Positions 38,781 to 49,240 of a stretch of 64,000 nucleotides of DNA are shown piece by piece (position 1 is the first letter of the stretch; each line of letters opens with the position of its first letter). Position numbers and translations under genes: made by a program. This DNA is from Cyclaneusma minus (taxonomy: Eukaryota; Ascomycota; Leotiomycetes; Marthamycetales; Marthamycetaceae): contig JAKZHN010000015.1 in the NCBI GenBank assembly GCA_037179335.1, positions 248,001 through 312,000 of the forward strand, read 5' to 3'. The notes below the pieces were generated by a model that worked only from the letters and a program-made list of their open reading frames with translations, was not told the origin of the DNA and made no database searches.

Positions 38781-38785
38781 TATTG
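38781..38785. repeat. Right target site duplication TATTG of the outer element
   Basis: Exact copy of 8373-8377, immediately after the CA end of the 3' LTR. Confidence 0.8.
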
Positions 38786-39809
38786 TGTATTGGGAGTTTT
38801 CCTGCCTTTGCAAATACTCTTTTCAACCTCTGTCCTATTAGATCATATATTAGGCAGCAATTATCGTATGTATCAAGACTTTGGACTTGCTAATTGGTGG
38901 ATGCCATCAAGTACACATGACTAAATAGATAGCTCAAACTCAGGATACGGGTTTCACAGCCTTAACAAAATCGACTGCCATCGATGAAGATATCCCCTGA
39001 ATTGCAAAGTCAAATGTGAGGAGACTGCAGTAGTCCCTGAATATCACAAAACTAAGAGCTTCCCCGCCAACTGATTCGTAGCCAAATTATTCCGCAATGT
39101 TTCGGTGCTTGTATTTTGTACGTAACAAGGTGAGCCACTGAATATCTTATACTTGTAGAAAACGGTTAGTTTTGATAGTTGGGCATCAACCGGCAGCTGG
39201 TTCCAAGCCATAGACATCAAAGGCAGAGCTCGGCTTCGACCGAGAATACAAGGAAGGTATAAAATCAGTAGTGACTACTGAGCTCTCCTGTAACTTTCCG
39301 AGTTTCTCATCTACCGACAGAAGACAATACCAAAGTCTTATTCGCTAAAGGAGAAGTTCGAATTTCATTGTATTGTGGGAATTAAAAATTTAGATTCAGA
39401 TTATCATTCAGGTTATTGGGTATGACTATCATCCATGTTCAAATATTCAGGAATGTTCAGGACATGAGTGAATAAGTACTAAACAGAAAAATCAGATAAT
39501 CACATCCAGTCATTAGTTAAGAAACTTACTACCGGTCCTCCGAGTCTGGCTTCTTCGAATCAAACTTGCCTGTACCAAGTAACAGATTTCTCTACGGAGC
39601 AGTAAGTCCAAGTCGCAATTCATCCATCTGTCATGGATATTCCTACATGCTGCTCAGGAATCTAAGGGCAAAACAAGCTATTGCTGCCCTCAAGCCCATT
39701 TCCTCTGAAGCACAAGTCGCAGTCCCAACTCCCCTTGTCTGCTTCTTCAAACCCCAACACCCGCCCCTTTATGAGGATCAATTCTTCAAGCTTGTCATAT
39801 CAAATCACA
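38786..39809. other. Intergenic region between the transposon nest and the tRNA
   Basis: Composition returns to normal within a few bases of the LTR end. I see no supported gene. The only open frame of note (39566-39847, plus) runs into the tRNA and is not credible. Confidence 0.5.
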
Positions 39810-39982
39810 GAGCTGTTGGCGCAGTTGGTAGCGCATCTGGTCTCTAAACACAGCAACCATTAACCGTCTTCCTTGGAGTGGGGGCGGGGTTGGGGGTCGA
39901 CTGGAGATCCATGCTGTGCCTCGTGGTATGGAACGCCACGGGGAATTCCAGAAGGGCGTCCGTTCGAGTCGGATACAGCTCA
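39810..39982 (+). tRNA. tRNA with a roughly 100-nt intron, anticodon probably TCT (Arg)
   Basis: All four stems form. The acceptor is GAGCTGT (39810-39816) with ACAGCTC (39975-39981) and discriminator A. The D stem is GCGC/GCGC around AGTTGGTA. The anticodon stem is TCTGG (39836-39840) with CCAGA (39948-39952). The T stem is GTCCG/CGGAT around TTCGAGT. A- and B-box promoter sequences are intact. The anticodon loop starts TCTCTA and is split by about 100 nt before CCAGA. The standard register gives anticodon TCT but puts C, not the invariant T, at position 33. Shifting by one base would read CTA but costs an anticodon-stem pair. The identity is therefore uncertain, while the tRNA fold is well supported. 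Confidence 0.75.
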
Positions 39983-39984
39983 AC

Positions 39985-39997
39985 TTTTTCTTTTTTT
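39985..39997 (+). terminator. RNA polymerase III terminator of the tRNA
   Basis: T5-C-T7 begins two bases after the discriminator base, the normal Pol III stop signal. Confidence 0.7.
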
Positions 39998-40276
39998 CAC
40001 TTGACTTTTTTTTGGGTCGTTTTGATATCTTGATTTGGGCTGTGGGGGGATCAGGCTGGAATATTTAGGGGCAATAAGGCAGGAATGGCCCTTGTGAACA
40101 AACCGGTTTATCACAACCACCAACCTTTCAGACACAGTCAAGCAAACCACAGCTTCTCGAGGAAGGCCATGAATCAATTCCATTGTTTTGCTCTGTATCT
40201 ACATACGCCATGTCCTCCCCACCGCACTCCTGTAAAATACAATATTGAACCAAGAAAGTCCCTCCCATGCTCCCCC

Positions 40277-43200
40277 TTAAATTACAATCCCCAGCTCCGG
40301 ACGATCCATCTCCTCATCATCCAGGTTTGGATAATACGGCACCATGGCATCCGCCCCCTGCACATACGCATCGTTGTAAAGTCTCCAGTACGGCTGGCGA
40401 ACTTTGCGCGCGGGATGGAAGAGACCAGCCCAGACGTAGTTCATGGTCAGACCGGTACCGACGGCCATGCGGATGGCGTCGATGGCTTCAATGATGCGGT
40501 CGATGACGTGAGGACTGGTTTCGAAGAGGTTGGGGTAGAGGAGGTTGAGGAGATGCAGCATGGCGTCTTCGCAGCCGAGACCGACGACGCCGAGAGCAAC
40601 GTGCTTCACGACTGAGGCGGCGGTTTGTCGGTGGACTTGGTCGCGGTCGATAAGAGCATCTTCGAGAAGGGGGGTGACGGCGTAGACGTAGTCTTTGGCC
40701 ATTTCGCCGATGTATTCGAAGAGGAAGGATAGTGATTTGAGCACTCCGTTCTGTACGTTCAGTTCGGGAACTCGGTATTCATTCATGAGAGCTGGGAGAA
40801 CAGTGAAGGGGGCACAAGTCTCTGCTACGATACCAATGGCCACAGCCGTACAGACACGAGACTGTCGCTCCTGGACTCTTAGATTGTTAAGCAGCGTGGC
40901 GAGAACATCCTGTGGTCCAATAGCTTTCGCAATGAAACCGAAAGTGTTGTTGGCAGCTCGGCGAATGCCCTTCTTGTGAGCTTTGAGCATGTCAAGTAAC
41001 TCGAAGCAGATTCTCATCCACTCGCGAGCGTTGACACTCTCAGGTCCTCGGTCAGCAATACGTCCAACCAGGTCGATCGTGTTCTCCTGCACCTTCTCGT
41101 GCCTGTTTCGCAGAATTGGGGTAAGTCGAGGGAGCAGATCCTTGATCGGTGGTTGCATCTGACTGATACCCACAACTGTGACAATGGATCGCAGGGCTCC
41201 TAGAATCGAACCAAGTACCTCTGGATATTCTTCACCGAGGTATTCGTACAAGACGATACCCAGCTTGCCCATAAGAGCATCTTCACCGCATTGCTTCATG
41301 ACCATCGCGATACGCGAGATCAAATCAGCAGCTTGCTGTCGGACGGTAGCAGACTTGTTGTTCAAGCGCCACAAGATGGTACTGACGATCTGAGGGAGGT
41401 AAGGCTTGCAGCGGGTTCCCAGTGCGTTCACCACTGTACCGAAGCCGTTCAGCATAACGATATCCTCAATGCTCTGTTCCTGGAAAGAGTGAAGTATTCC
41501 GTCAATCAAACGCTCTTCAAGTCGCTCTCCGATGTCCGCAGCTCCCAAACTGGCAACGACTTTCTCCACCGTCTCCACCGTCATCTTCCGGTACGCCTCA
41601 CTCTCGTCTTTCAAATTATTAACGATGCGTTCGACGATCTCGCCAACGCCAACCTTTTGTCCCAAATCAACCGTAGTTTCCACTACTTGTCGATAATTAC
41701 GCTTGTCCAGCGCCATTCTCCGAACCCAGAAACTTTTGAAAAATTCGTCGAGCACATGCTCCTTGAGGTAACCAGCCGTCACACCATCTGTTCCGGCGCA
41801 CTGTGAAACGACCTTGAGAACCACCTTCTTCATCTCTTCGTCTGGAGATGAGAATTCTCGTAGAAGAATCTCCATGATCTGACTGGTGTAGTAATTTGCG
41901 TATTCTTCGTCCATAAGCGGAATAATGTAACCGACAGCCTTGAGGAAACCAGCAAGTCCCTTTCCTCGTTGCTTGCGGGCGCCAGTCCAGAGAGGGTTGA
42001 GAATATCGTCGAAGCTCTCGATACCGTACGGATTAGCAGCCTCTGCAAGAGCTGCAATTGCCAAACTTGTTACTGTTCGGACCTTGGTCTGGTCATCGTT
42101 GAGGTTTCCACCTATGCAGTCAACCAGACCCTTCAAGTGCGGAAGGACTGCACAGCCCATCAGAATAGGAATCTGCTGAACAATCTTGACACCAGTGTGT
42201 CGAGCTTGCCACGACTTCTTACTTCTGCATACAGCTCGTAAGAATGGCAGCAAAGCTGGGATACCGAGAGCAGATGCCACAACTGCGAACGCTCTCGCAG
42301 TTGTGTTTCGAACATACTCATCAACGTGGTCAATATCAGGACGCATCGTACTGATCATATGAGCAAGACCTGCTGCCTTACTAAGGTTGGAGATGATCTC
42401 GCGACCTTCGACTCGGGCATAATAATCTTGATCAATCAGCAGAGGCTCAATGACGACGAGGATTTTGTGTACGTAAGGTCGGACGAGATCGTCCAACTTG
42501 TAGAGCACGCGGTCAATAACCTTGACCAACAAATGGCGTTCTTGATCTTCGAGGGTCTTTTCCATAAGCAAAGGAAGGATTTGGTTGAATAGGGGCCCGG
42601 CACCAAACTGTCGTGCGTTATCAGTGAGCTGACGAAGAGCAGTTTTTCGCATAGGGGGAGTGCCGTTCTTGACTTTCAGGAGAAGTCTCATGATCTTCCG
42701 CTCCTTCAATTCCTCTACACTCATGGAGTTCTCATCACTTCCATCGGTAAGTTTTCCAAAGTAAGCCATATCCTCAGCCTTGAAGAATTGGAGATCTCCA
42801 ACACCGGGTATCTCGGTTGGAAGCTGTTTCCCTAGAGCTCTTCCGCTCTCTGGATCCTGCATCATGAAGCCACCGGTCGCGACGGGGGTTTGCATCATCT
42901 TTTGGGAAACAGTACGCAGGGGTGCATATCCCGGTGGTGGTTCCAAGATCTTGTAGCCCTCGGATGGGAGCATCAGATCAAGGTCCTCATCTGATAGCGC
43001 CGCATTTCGCATCGAAATATCTGTTCCGAACGCAGTGGGCATGATTGCTCCGCCGGCTTGGGAAGGGTGCATGGGAGTGACCAGACCTTGGTTACCCATC
43101 GGCGTGGCAGCAGGTGCCTGATCCCATCGAGATCGTCGTCCTGGGGTTGCTCCAACCGAGGCTGCTCCAGGAACTGGTGTCTGGTCCCATCTCGAGCGCT

Positions 43201-43936
43201 TCGTCTTGCCCTCTGTTGCGGGCTTCGCATCTTCCGTTGTAGCCACATCCCAGCGCTGTTTTCTCTTTCGACCTGCCGAGGCAGCTTCAGTGGAACCGGC
43301 ATCCTTGTTCTCCTTGTCGCTCGGGGATCCGCTACTTTCGTTGGTAAGAGTAGGTGCATGATGTGTAGTTTCACCACTCGCCTGCTTGTCAGCGATAGCT
43401 CTTTGGATCCGGAGCTCTTCTCTCTCGAGTTCTCGGCGAGCCATCACATCCTTGTAGCTCTCGCCATCTTCAGCAGCACCTGCCTGTCTGTTGGAGGCGA
43501 AGGCATCTGCCCTCGTGGGGGTGAGGACACGATCCAATCGTCTTTTCTGGTAGTCGGTCTCGCGGTCGGCGATGCGTGCGCTCTTGTCTCGCGCCAGCAA
43601 TATGTCCTCTTCCTCGACTCCTGCTCCGTGGGCGAACTCGTTGATCTGCGCAGCCGATGCCGTGTATTGTCCGACCAAGCGCCTGCTCGTGTCCACATCC
43701 TCCATCGCATCGTCGCCATCTCCATCTGTGACAGCAATCGACGTCTCGTATCCAGCAAACTTGTCCGGGCCATCACGATCGTAAAGAGTGGTGTCGAAGC
43801 TTTCCGTCAAGGAGGCCTTCGTGGAGACATCAGTTCGTTGAGTGGAAGGATCAAACTTTGATCCCTTCTTACCAGCAGCAGCGGCATTCCGCTCGGCCTG
43901 TAGCCTCCTAATATTCTCGAAGTCGGCGTCTGACAT
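40277..43936 (-). CDS. SF3B1: Splicing factor 3B subunit 1 (U2 snRNP; Prp10/Hsh155 homolog)
   Basis: Intronless frame of 1219 residues; human SF3B1 has 1304. It is the HEAT-repeat scaffold of SF3b in the U2 snRNP, which clamps the branch-point duplex during spliceosome assembly in the nucleus. The N-terminus (to about residue 400) is disordered with three RWD motifs (about 228, 249 and 270), the ligands of U2AF-homology domains, and a segment LPSEGYKILEPPPGYAPLR (about 324-342) that in the family contacts the p14 subunit. The HEAT region from about 430 to the end is highly conserved: RHTGVKIVQQI, AALAEAANPYGIESFD, NRHEKVQEN and LFHPARKVR. The TKVRT segment matching the human Lys700 hotspot is intact. 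The start is the ATG in MSDADFENIRRLQ; the stop is TAA at 40277-40279. Essential and surely functional. Confidence 0.97.
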   Translation of the reverse strand: MSDADFENIRRLQAERNAAAAGKKGSKFDPSTQRTDVSTKASLTESFDTTLYDRDGPDKFAGYETSIAVTDGDGDDAMEDVDTSRRLVGQYTASAAQINEFAHGAGVEEEDILLARDKSARIADRETDYQKRRLDRVLTPTRADAFASNRQAGAAEDGESYKDVMARRELEREELRIQRAIADKQASGETTHHAPTLTNESSGSPSDKENKDAGSTEAASAGRKRKQRWDVATTEDAKPATEGKTKRSRWDQTPVPGAASVGATPGRRSRWDQAPAATPMGNQGLVTPMHPSQAGGAIMPTAFGTDISMRNAALSDEDLDLMLPSEGYKILEPPPGYAPLRTVSQKMMQTPVATGGFMMQDPESGRALGKQLPTEIPGVGDLQFFKAEDMAYFGKLTDGSDENSMSVEELKERKIMRLLLKVKNGTPPMRKTALRQLTDNARQFGAGPLFNQILPLLMEKTLEDQERHLLVKVIDRVLYKLDDLVRPYVHKILVVIEPLLIDQDYYARVEGREIISNLSKAAGLAHMISTMRPDIDHVDEYVRNTTARAFAVVASALGIPALLPFLRAVCRSKKSWQARHTGVKIVQQIPILMGCAVLPHLKGLVDCIGGNLNDDQTKVRTVTSLAIAALAEAANPYGIESFDDILNPLWTGARKQRGKGLAGFLKAVGYIIPLMDEEYANYYTSQIMEILLREFSSPDEEMKKVVLKVVSQCAGTDGVTAGYLKEHVLDEFFKSFWVRRMALDKRNYRQVVETTVDLGQKVGVGEIVERIVNNLKDESEAYRKMTVETVEKVVASLGAADIGERLEERLIDGILHSFQEQSIEDIVMLNGFGTVVNALGTRCKPYLPQIVSTILWRLNNKSATVRQQAADLISRIAMVMKQCGEDALMGKLGIVLYEYLGEEYPEVLGSILGALRSIVTVVGISQMQPPIKDLLPRLTPILRNRHEKVQENTIDLVGRIADRGPESVNAREWMRICFELLDMLKAHKKGIRRAANNTFGFIAKAIGPQDVLATLLNNLRVQERQSRVCTAVAIGIVAETCAPFTVLPALMNEYRVPELNVQNGVLKSLSFLFEYIGEMAKDYVYAVTPLLEDALIDRDQVHRQTAASVVKHVALGVVGLGCEDAMLHLLNLLYPNLFETSPHVIDRIIEAIDAIRMAVGTGLTMNYVWAGLFHPARKVRQPYWRLYNDAYVQGADAMVPYYPNLDDEEMDRPELGIVI

Positions 43937-45060
43937 GGTCGCGAAAGCAGTCGTCTGGAGTATCGATGGCGTCGGAGTCTGGGAGGTCGTCGATGGTGGC
44001 CTACATGGGGGAGATGGCGAGGAGACTGCCGTGTTGTGTGAGGCTGTGGGTTGATACGAAAAGGTCGATTATGGTGGTCCGTGCGCTGATATTGGCAAGC
44101 GGCAAGGCGCGCCAATATCGAACCCTGGTCCTGGATCCCAGCATCCACACGACAACATCACAAAATCGAAGCACGACGACGCGTTGCTCGGCTTCTTTCA
44201 AGAGCTCGATTCTCAAAATTCGAATCATCAGATTGACTGGCAGCATAAAAATTCCACACAGATCTCACCCTGCTACCGAGTTCTGGAGTCCCAGGAGCTA
44301 CTGCCCATCAGACGGGAGTACAAGTGCTTTCAGGAGTCCAGTGCTCTGGATAGGTAGTGGATCTAGGAACAGACAATGTGCCCAGTGAATTGGTGTGATC
44401 AAGCAGACCCAAGCACCACCGAGCTCTTCTTCAAGTCCCAGCTCGCAAGCCAGTAACTCAATGAAAAAAAAATATATATATATATATACAGGTATATACA
44501 TGTGTGTGTGTTTTGCGCTTTCATGAGCAGAGAACGTATCTCGGACTTGTTTAACAAGGAAGTGTCCACCTTGCCCTCGAAGAGAGCTTTTTTTTTAACG
44601 AGGAAAGAGGTAAATCTGAGGAAAAAAGAAAAGAAAAGAGGAAGAAGAAGAGGGGCGGACGGAGCATGGGATGGTATTTAAGTGAGAGGTGCGCCAAAAT
44701 TTGACGCTAAGGGTCTTAGCGCGAAAGGATGGGGGAGATTGTTTGTCATCGCTGCTGCGGTGTTTTGGCGCGAGTGGCCTGCGAAAGGGGACGGACGGGA
44801 ATAGTTTGCTGCTGACAGTTTGGCGGCAGTGGTCTTGGGACATGGATTCACTTTGCTCCGGATGGGACGACCGCAAGGAAACGCGCCCAAACCCCTTTTC
44901 AGACTTCAAAAGAATGCGAGCTTTGATTTCCTGAGGAAAAACTATCTGTCAACGAATATCATCGCAAAATCCACCCACCAGAACCTCGCATCCTCGAATG
45001 TCCCGAGGAGTCAGTTCCCCAGCCAGCGAGTCCTCAGATCTCCCCAGAATCGTCCAGTCC
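43937..45060. other. SF3B1 upstream region and 3' region of the Cys-rich gene
   Basis: Both neighbours are read leftward, so this 1.1 kb holds the SF3B1 promoter and leader and the downstream end of the Cys-rich gene. It contains an A8 then (TA)n run with a (GT)n stretch at about 44463-44513. No coding region is supported. Confidence 0.55.
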
Positions 45061-45926
45061 TCACTGTTCTTCTTCTTCCTCCTCCCCCAAGGTTGGCAAC
45101 ACCCCACCCGGACTAGCAGACTTGTGGCCCACCGGTGCCATGGTCTTGTACGCCGGTGGCATCGTATTGCCACTGCCCGACGCTCCTCCCAGAGTCCAAG
45201 CAGAAGACCTCTCCGGTCCGCTTGGTCCGCCAGCTGGGCTCGCTGTTGCAGCTCTTTGCTTGGGTGCGTTGGTTCCAGGAGTAGGCTTGGTGGTGATCTG
45301 CAGTGAGGCCAAGTCGAGACCGGCACCACCAGCAGCAGTTGCGGCTGGAGCTGCCACTGTAGCCTTGGGGGCAACAGAGGCGATGCGGGGGCCTGTGGCG
45401 ATGGTACCTTTGAAAGTCGGAGTTCTGTTTCATCAAACACCAGGTCAGCATACTTCAGCTTGTGGAGAGCGAGAACGGAATAGGAGACATACCCAGCAGC
45501 AGGACCCAGAGTCATTCTCGGCACGCCAGCAAACGAAGCCGGCATGATACTGGCACTTGCAACCGTATTGCCCTTGACCGTGGCGACGCCAGCAACGGTT
45601 GGGCGGTTCGCAAGTCCGGCTGCTGAGCACTCCGGACAGAGAGAGGGTGATTCGACGATGAGGACGACTTCGGGGATGTCAGGGTCGCGCTCGACGTCGG
45701 TGATGATGTGACCGAATTCGTGGTCGCAGACTGTGGATTGTTCGGCCCACTTGTAGAAAACCACGGGCTTCTGGGGGACCTCGTGGTTGCCAATGCATTC
45801 GGGACACTGGCCGTCTTGGAGTTCTTCTTTGACGGTTGGAGAGGGACAGGTCTTGCCGCAGTCTTCGACACCGAGGTTCATGTCGTGCTCGCACTCTTTG
45901 AACTTGAGAAGGATCTCGTAGCACAT
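45061..45926 (-). CDS. Cys-rich protein of unknown function with acidic C-terminus
   Basis: Two exons, 45926-45493 and 45424-45061. The 68-nt intron has a GTATGT donor, a TGCTGAC branch point and a CAG acceptor, and keeps the frame (GG|A). The product is 265 residues. The N-terminal 100 residues hold about ten cysteines, including two CPEC motifs and a CDHEFGH segment, which suggests a small zinc-binding fold. The remainder is Ala/Pro/Thr/Gly-rich low complexity, ending in a run of six Glu and a Gln. Without the intron the frame continues into an unrelated reading of the same DNA, so the spliced form is preferred. There is no signal peptide or membrane segment. I do not recognise the family. 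The MCxE...C-x-H opening loosely resembles the tiny Cys-rich gene at the right edge, which may be convergence. Confidence 0.72.
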
Positions 45927-47046
45927 CTTGATGGTGTGATTTGGAAGTTGACAAAGAGATGTTCGACTTGGAGTAGTGAAGAGGACTTGGATTGGAGATG
46001 ATGTGCTGTTGAGGAAAGTTTGCTGTTGAGTTGATGAAAGACGATGGTTGTAGAAAAGAAGCTAAAGAACGAGACAAAGGTAGGGCGGGTTTCTCTCCTT
46101 ATATGTTCGAGACTAGAAAGTTATGGAAAGTTATTCAGGGGAGCGAATGGCTGACTATCAGTGAACTTCAGGGTTATTCACATCTCTTCCCCTTCATCCG
46201 CCAATCGTCTTACCCATGCTCATAGCGAATGCATTCCAGGTAGTGGAAGCGAGATCAGCTAGCTGCATGAATCCCATATGATTCTGCAGTTCTTCAATAT
46301 GACTCAGATCATCGGATGCTAAAGGCAGACGCTCCTGGGAAGAGACGCAGACCGGCACACTCGAAGAACGAATCACACGTCGACAGTCAGAAAGCAGCGA
46401 AGTATCGTTCAGATGATGTATGTCAAGTTCGTATCGGTTCTGCTATCTAGTATTTTGTCATTTTCGTGCAACATATGATGCTCAATGTCAAGTCAATGCC
46501 AACAATAACGCATGCACCCCCTCTCAGCCGGACAGCCTCCGAGGCGAAAGTCGCTCAGACATATTCCCAGTAATGATGAATACTTACGATCGTTAGGAGT
46601 ATCCCCCATATTCAGGAATGTTCCAGACAACTTAAAACAGTTCAAGTCATCAAAAAAAGTATTCGACTGCTGCTACCGCGGTATGCTGATCTCAGGAGGT
46701 TCAGAGAGGGCCAAGGGGCTCTAGGGAGGCTTTCTCTACCAAGAACATCACCATCCACCGACAAGTAGTTGAGAACCAGATGTTAAAGGCTACAGGGCGT
46801 CACATGCGATATGAGGTACATGTAGGAGGCTCACACCTGCGTTCCTGCCAAGATGGAAAGGACCCAGACAGCAAAGCACGCTAGACCGATGGGCAACTGC
46901 AGTCTGCTGCCAGCACTCAATGCTCTGCCTTCAATGTTCTTCTTCTCAACTTCACTCTCATCACAACACACCCGGACTGCCAACTTCCATCAGACTTATC
47001 CCGCCACAACATTATACATACGGGACCCAGGCGAACCTGAGCAGCT
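45927..47046. other. Intergenic region without supported genes
   Basis: Divergent space between the Cys-rich gene (minus) and the family member at 47047 (plus), so it should hold both promoters. Only short frames of 60-90 codons are present, none with family resemblance. Confidence 0.5.
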
Positions 47047-48425
47047 ATGGGTAGCACTCTCGCCCAGATCATTTCGCATGGTAAGGAGGGCCCCGTCTGT
47101 CACCAGTATTGCCCATGGCTAAGCACTGTTTCCAGACGTTGTGTACGCATCGCCGAGATGTACAGAGTTACCGCTCGAGAACGGACTGCGAATATTCTTT
47201 CGGCTGCTAACGATATCCGGCCCGAACCAAAGTACCTCGACAATTGTTCCCCTGCTCAATACTTCAGTTTCGCTGACATACGATAGGGCGGACCCTCGAG
47301 CTCCTTCGCGCCACGTTCAAAGCGACACGTAAAGAAGATGTTGTCAATCCCTTGTACAGTAGGGAAGATACGATTCTTGATTGGACCTGTTATACTTTCG
47401 ACCTAGACCGGAACTTTTTACGATATGCAGACAGTAACCAGAGCCTCCAATTTGACCTGGCCCTTTTCCAGACCAGGCCAGTCGTGCGATCGGACGGTGT
47501 CGCCTGGGATCATCCACCTCCAGCCCCTCTAGCCGTGGTTGCCTTCCCTCCTCCCTACTGGGCGCCTACAGTACCAATGTTCGGGCTCACTCGATCTCTG
47601 ACTAGATCTATTTTCTACGACCTTGCAAGCAAGTGGGAGCATATCTTGTGCAGTAACTGTAACGATGTTGTTTTTCGCAAGCTTGCATACGGTATTATCC
47701 GTGTTGCTAGTCTCGACTTTCGAGTACGTACCGTCGACTACCAACAGTGGAAATCAACCCCGAATGACTGTGGGACCCACATCGATTTGCCCTTGTGGAA
47801 TCAACCTCCGGCCTCGATATTCATCATAGGAGGTTGTACAGTCGTGCTGGACCAGGACTTAAGCGAGGCGTTAGCAATGGCGCGACGCCATATAAGCACT
47901 CTGAACACAGGGTCGGCATCAGCTACGGTAGAAGAGCCCCACTACCTGCTGTTCTCTCGCCGACATGTTTGTTTCTGTCGCCTTTCATCTTCTGGCATCC
48001 TATCCTACATGAAGCCGATTCCCCTCAACTGTTCAACCGGATCTTCGCGCTTCGATCTGTCTGACCGAGCAATAGCCCTGCTTTGTCACGCTTTCTCCAG
48101 TCCACAGCCGACTACGAGACTCCACAAACTTCCGCTAGAAGTGCAGTCGATGGTCCTTGCTAGTGTGTCTGATACTCCTCTCGAACCGGCCCGTCTAGGT
48201 GCCTTACTTGGCCTCGGGCAGGAGTACTTATGGCAGAAATGGTCGGCTTCCAAGGGGAAAATGGACTACGTCTTGAAGGCTTGCTATTCCTGCCGAGACC
48301 GGACGAAGAATGAGGCATGGCAAATTTGGTTTGGCGACGGTTTCAGTGGTCTCACTTACCAAACTGTCACCAGACCAAGTTTGTTGTCTATGCCAGCCAT
48401 GCTGGACGAGTTTTATAGCAGGTAG
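47047..48425 (+). pseudogene. Uncharacterised fungal protein, probably frameshifted
   Basis: Exon 1 is 47047-47080. A 55-nt intron (47081-47135, GTAAGG...CCAG) is followed by exon 2 from 47136. Splicing gives MGSTLAQIISHDVVYASPRC and a frame running to a TAA at 47330-47332. From 47286 a second frame, offset by +1, carries the obvious continuation (RTLELLRATFKATRKEDVV) and is open to 48425. The switch lies in the overlap near 47295-47305, where a 2-bp loss (or 1-bp gain) would explain it. About 450 residues in total if joined. The C-terminal part has an LPLEVQSMVLASVSDTP segment and GALLGLGQEYLW, which I recall from a widespread Pezizomycotina family without known function. An alternative is an intron ending at ACGATAG|GG (47286) that skips part of exon 2. 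No signal peptide is seen. Confidence 0.55.
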
Positions 48426-48914
48426 TTCTGGATTGCTTCGAGTTGCTTGGACAAAAGTAAACCATCTGGAAGCTGTCAGACAGAGCTCCAGCTGCCTACA
48501 CAAAGCACTGATCATGGGGGAGAGGTCGAGCTTCTGTCATGGCACAGGGCAGGGGGTAGCGGTCAGAGTATGACGTTTGTTTTTGCGTGAAGAGATAAGC
48601 TCTACACGTCTACTAGCTACATATAGCTAAATAGCTTAGCGAGAAGCGCTGCCGGACTGGCTGCGTACGTGGTCTGGTCACGGGACGTCATGGCGGTGCC
48701 ATGACAGCTTAATATGATACTGCTTTTGACCTCCTTTGCTGGCTCTTCCATATGACCCCAAACACTCCCTGCGTGCACTGACAATGCCTTCAACATTCGT
48801 GAACCCTTACCGTATCTGTACTCACAATTTGTGCTCCACTCTTCAAACCCGTCGCGCCCGAGACCGGACACAGGCCTTTCCTCAACCCTACAATTATTAA
48901 CTAGAAGCATGCCC
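48426..48914. other. Intergenic region
   Basis: Likely 3' region of the preceding gene. Only weak minus-strand frames, no supported gene. Confidence 0.45.
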
Positions 48915-49240
48915 AGTGATTCAGATTGAATGTCCTTAAAAATTGTGAAGATCCCCGGTGATTGGGAGTCTCCAGTAATTCAGAAGATCCCCAAAGATTA
49001 CAAATATCCCCAGTAATTCAGGATATCCTCTAAGATTATGAATTTCCCCGCTGATTAGGAGTCTCTCCAGTAATTCAGAATATCCCCGGTGATTCAGAAT
49101 GTCCTTATAGATTATAATTTTCCCCGGTGATTAGGAGCATCCCAAGTGATTGAAAATATCCTCAAGATTATGGATATCCCCAGTGATTCAGACTATCCTA
49201 AAAGATTATGGATATTCCCGAAGATTATGGATAACCGATA
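48915..49240. repeat. Degenerate 19-bp minisatellite, about 16 units
   Basis: Units of about 19 bp alternate between forms such as ATCCCCGGTGATTCAGAAT, ATCCCCAGTAATTCAGGAT and ATCCTCAAGATTATGGAT. The shared core is a CC(C/T)C block followed by GATTA or GATTCAG. Units differ by point changes and by one or two bases of length. There is no coding potential. Confidence 0.8.

Noticed and set aside
43058..43861. 267-codon plus-strand frame
   Set aside because: Antisense to the conserved SF3B1 N-terminus.
48915..49240. CRISPR-like array
   Set aside because: The units are contiguous degenerate 19-mers without unique spacers, and the genome is eukaryotic.
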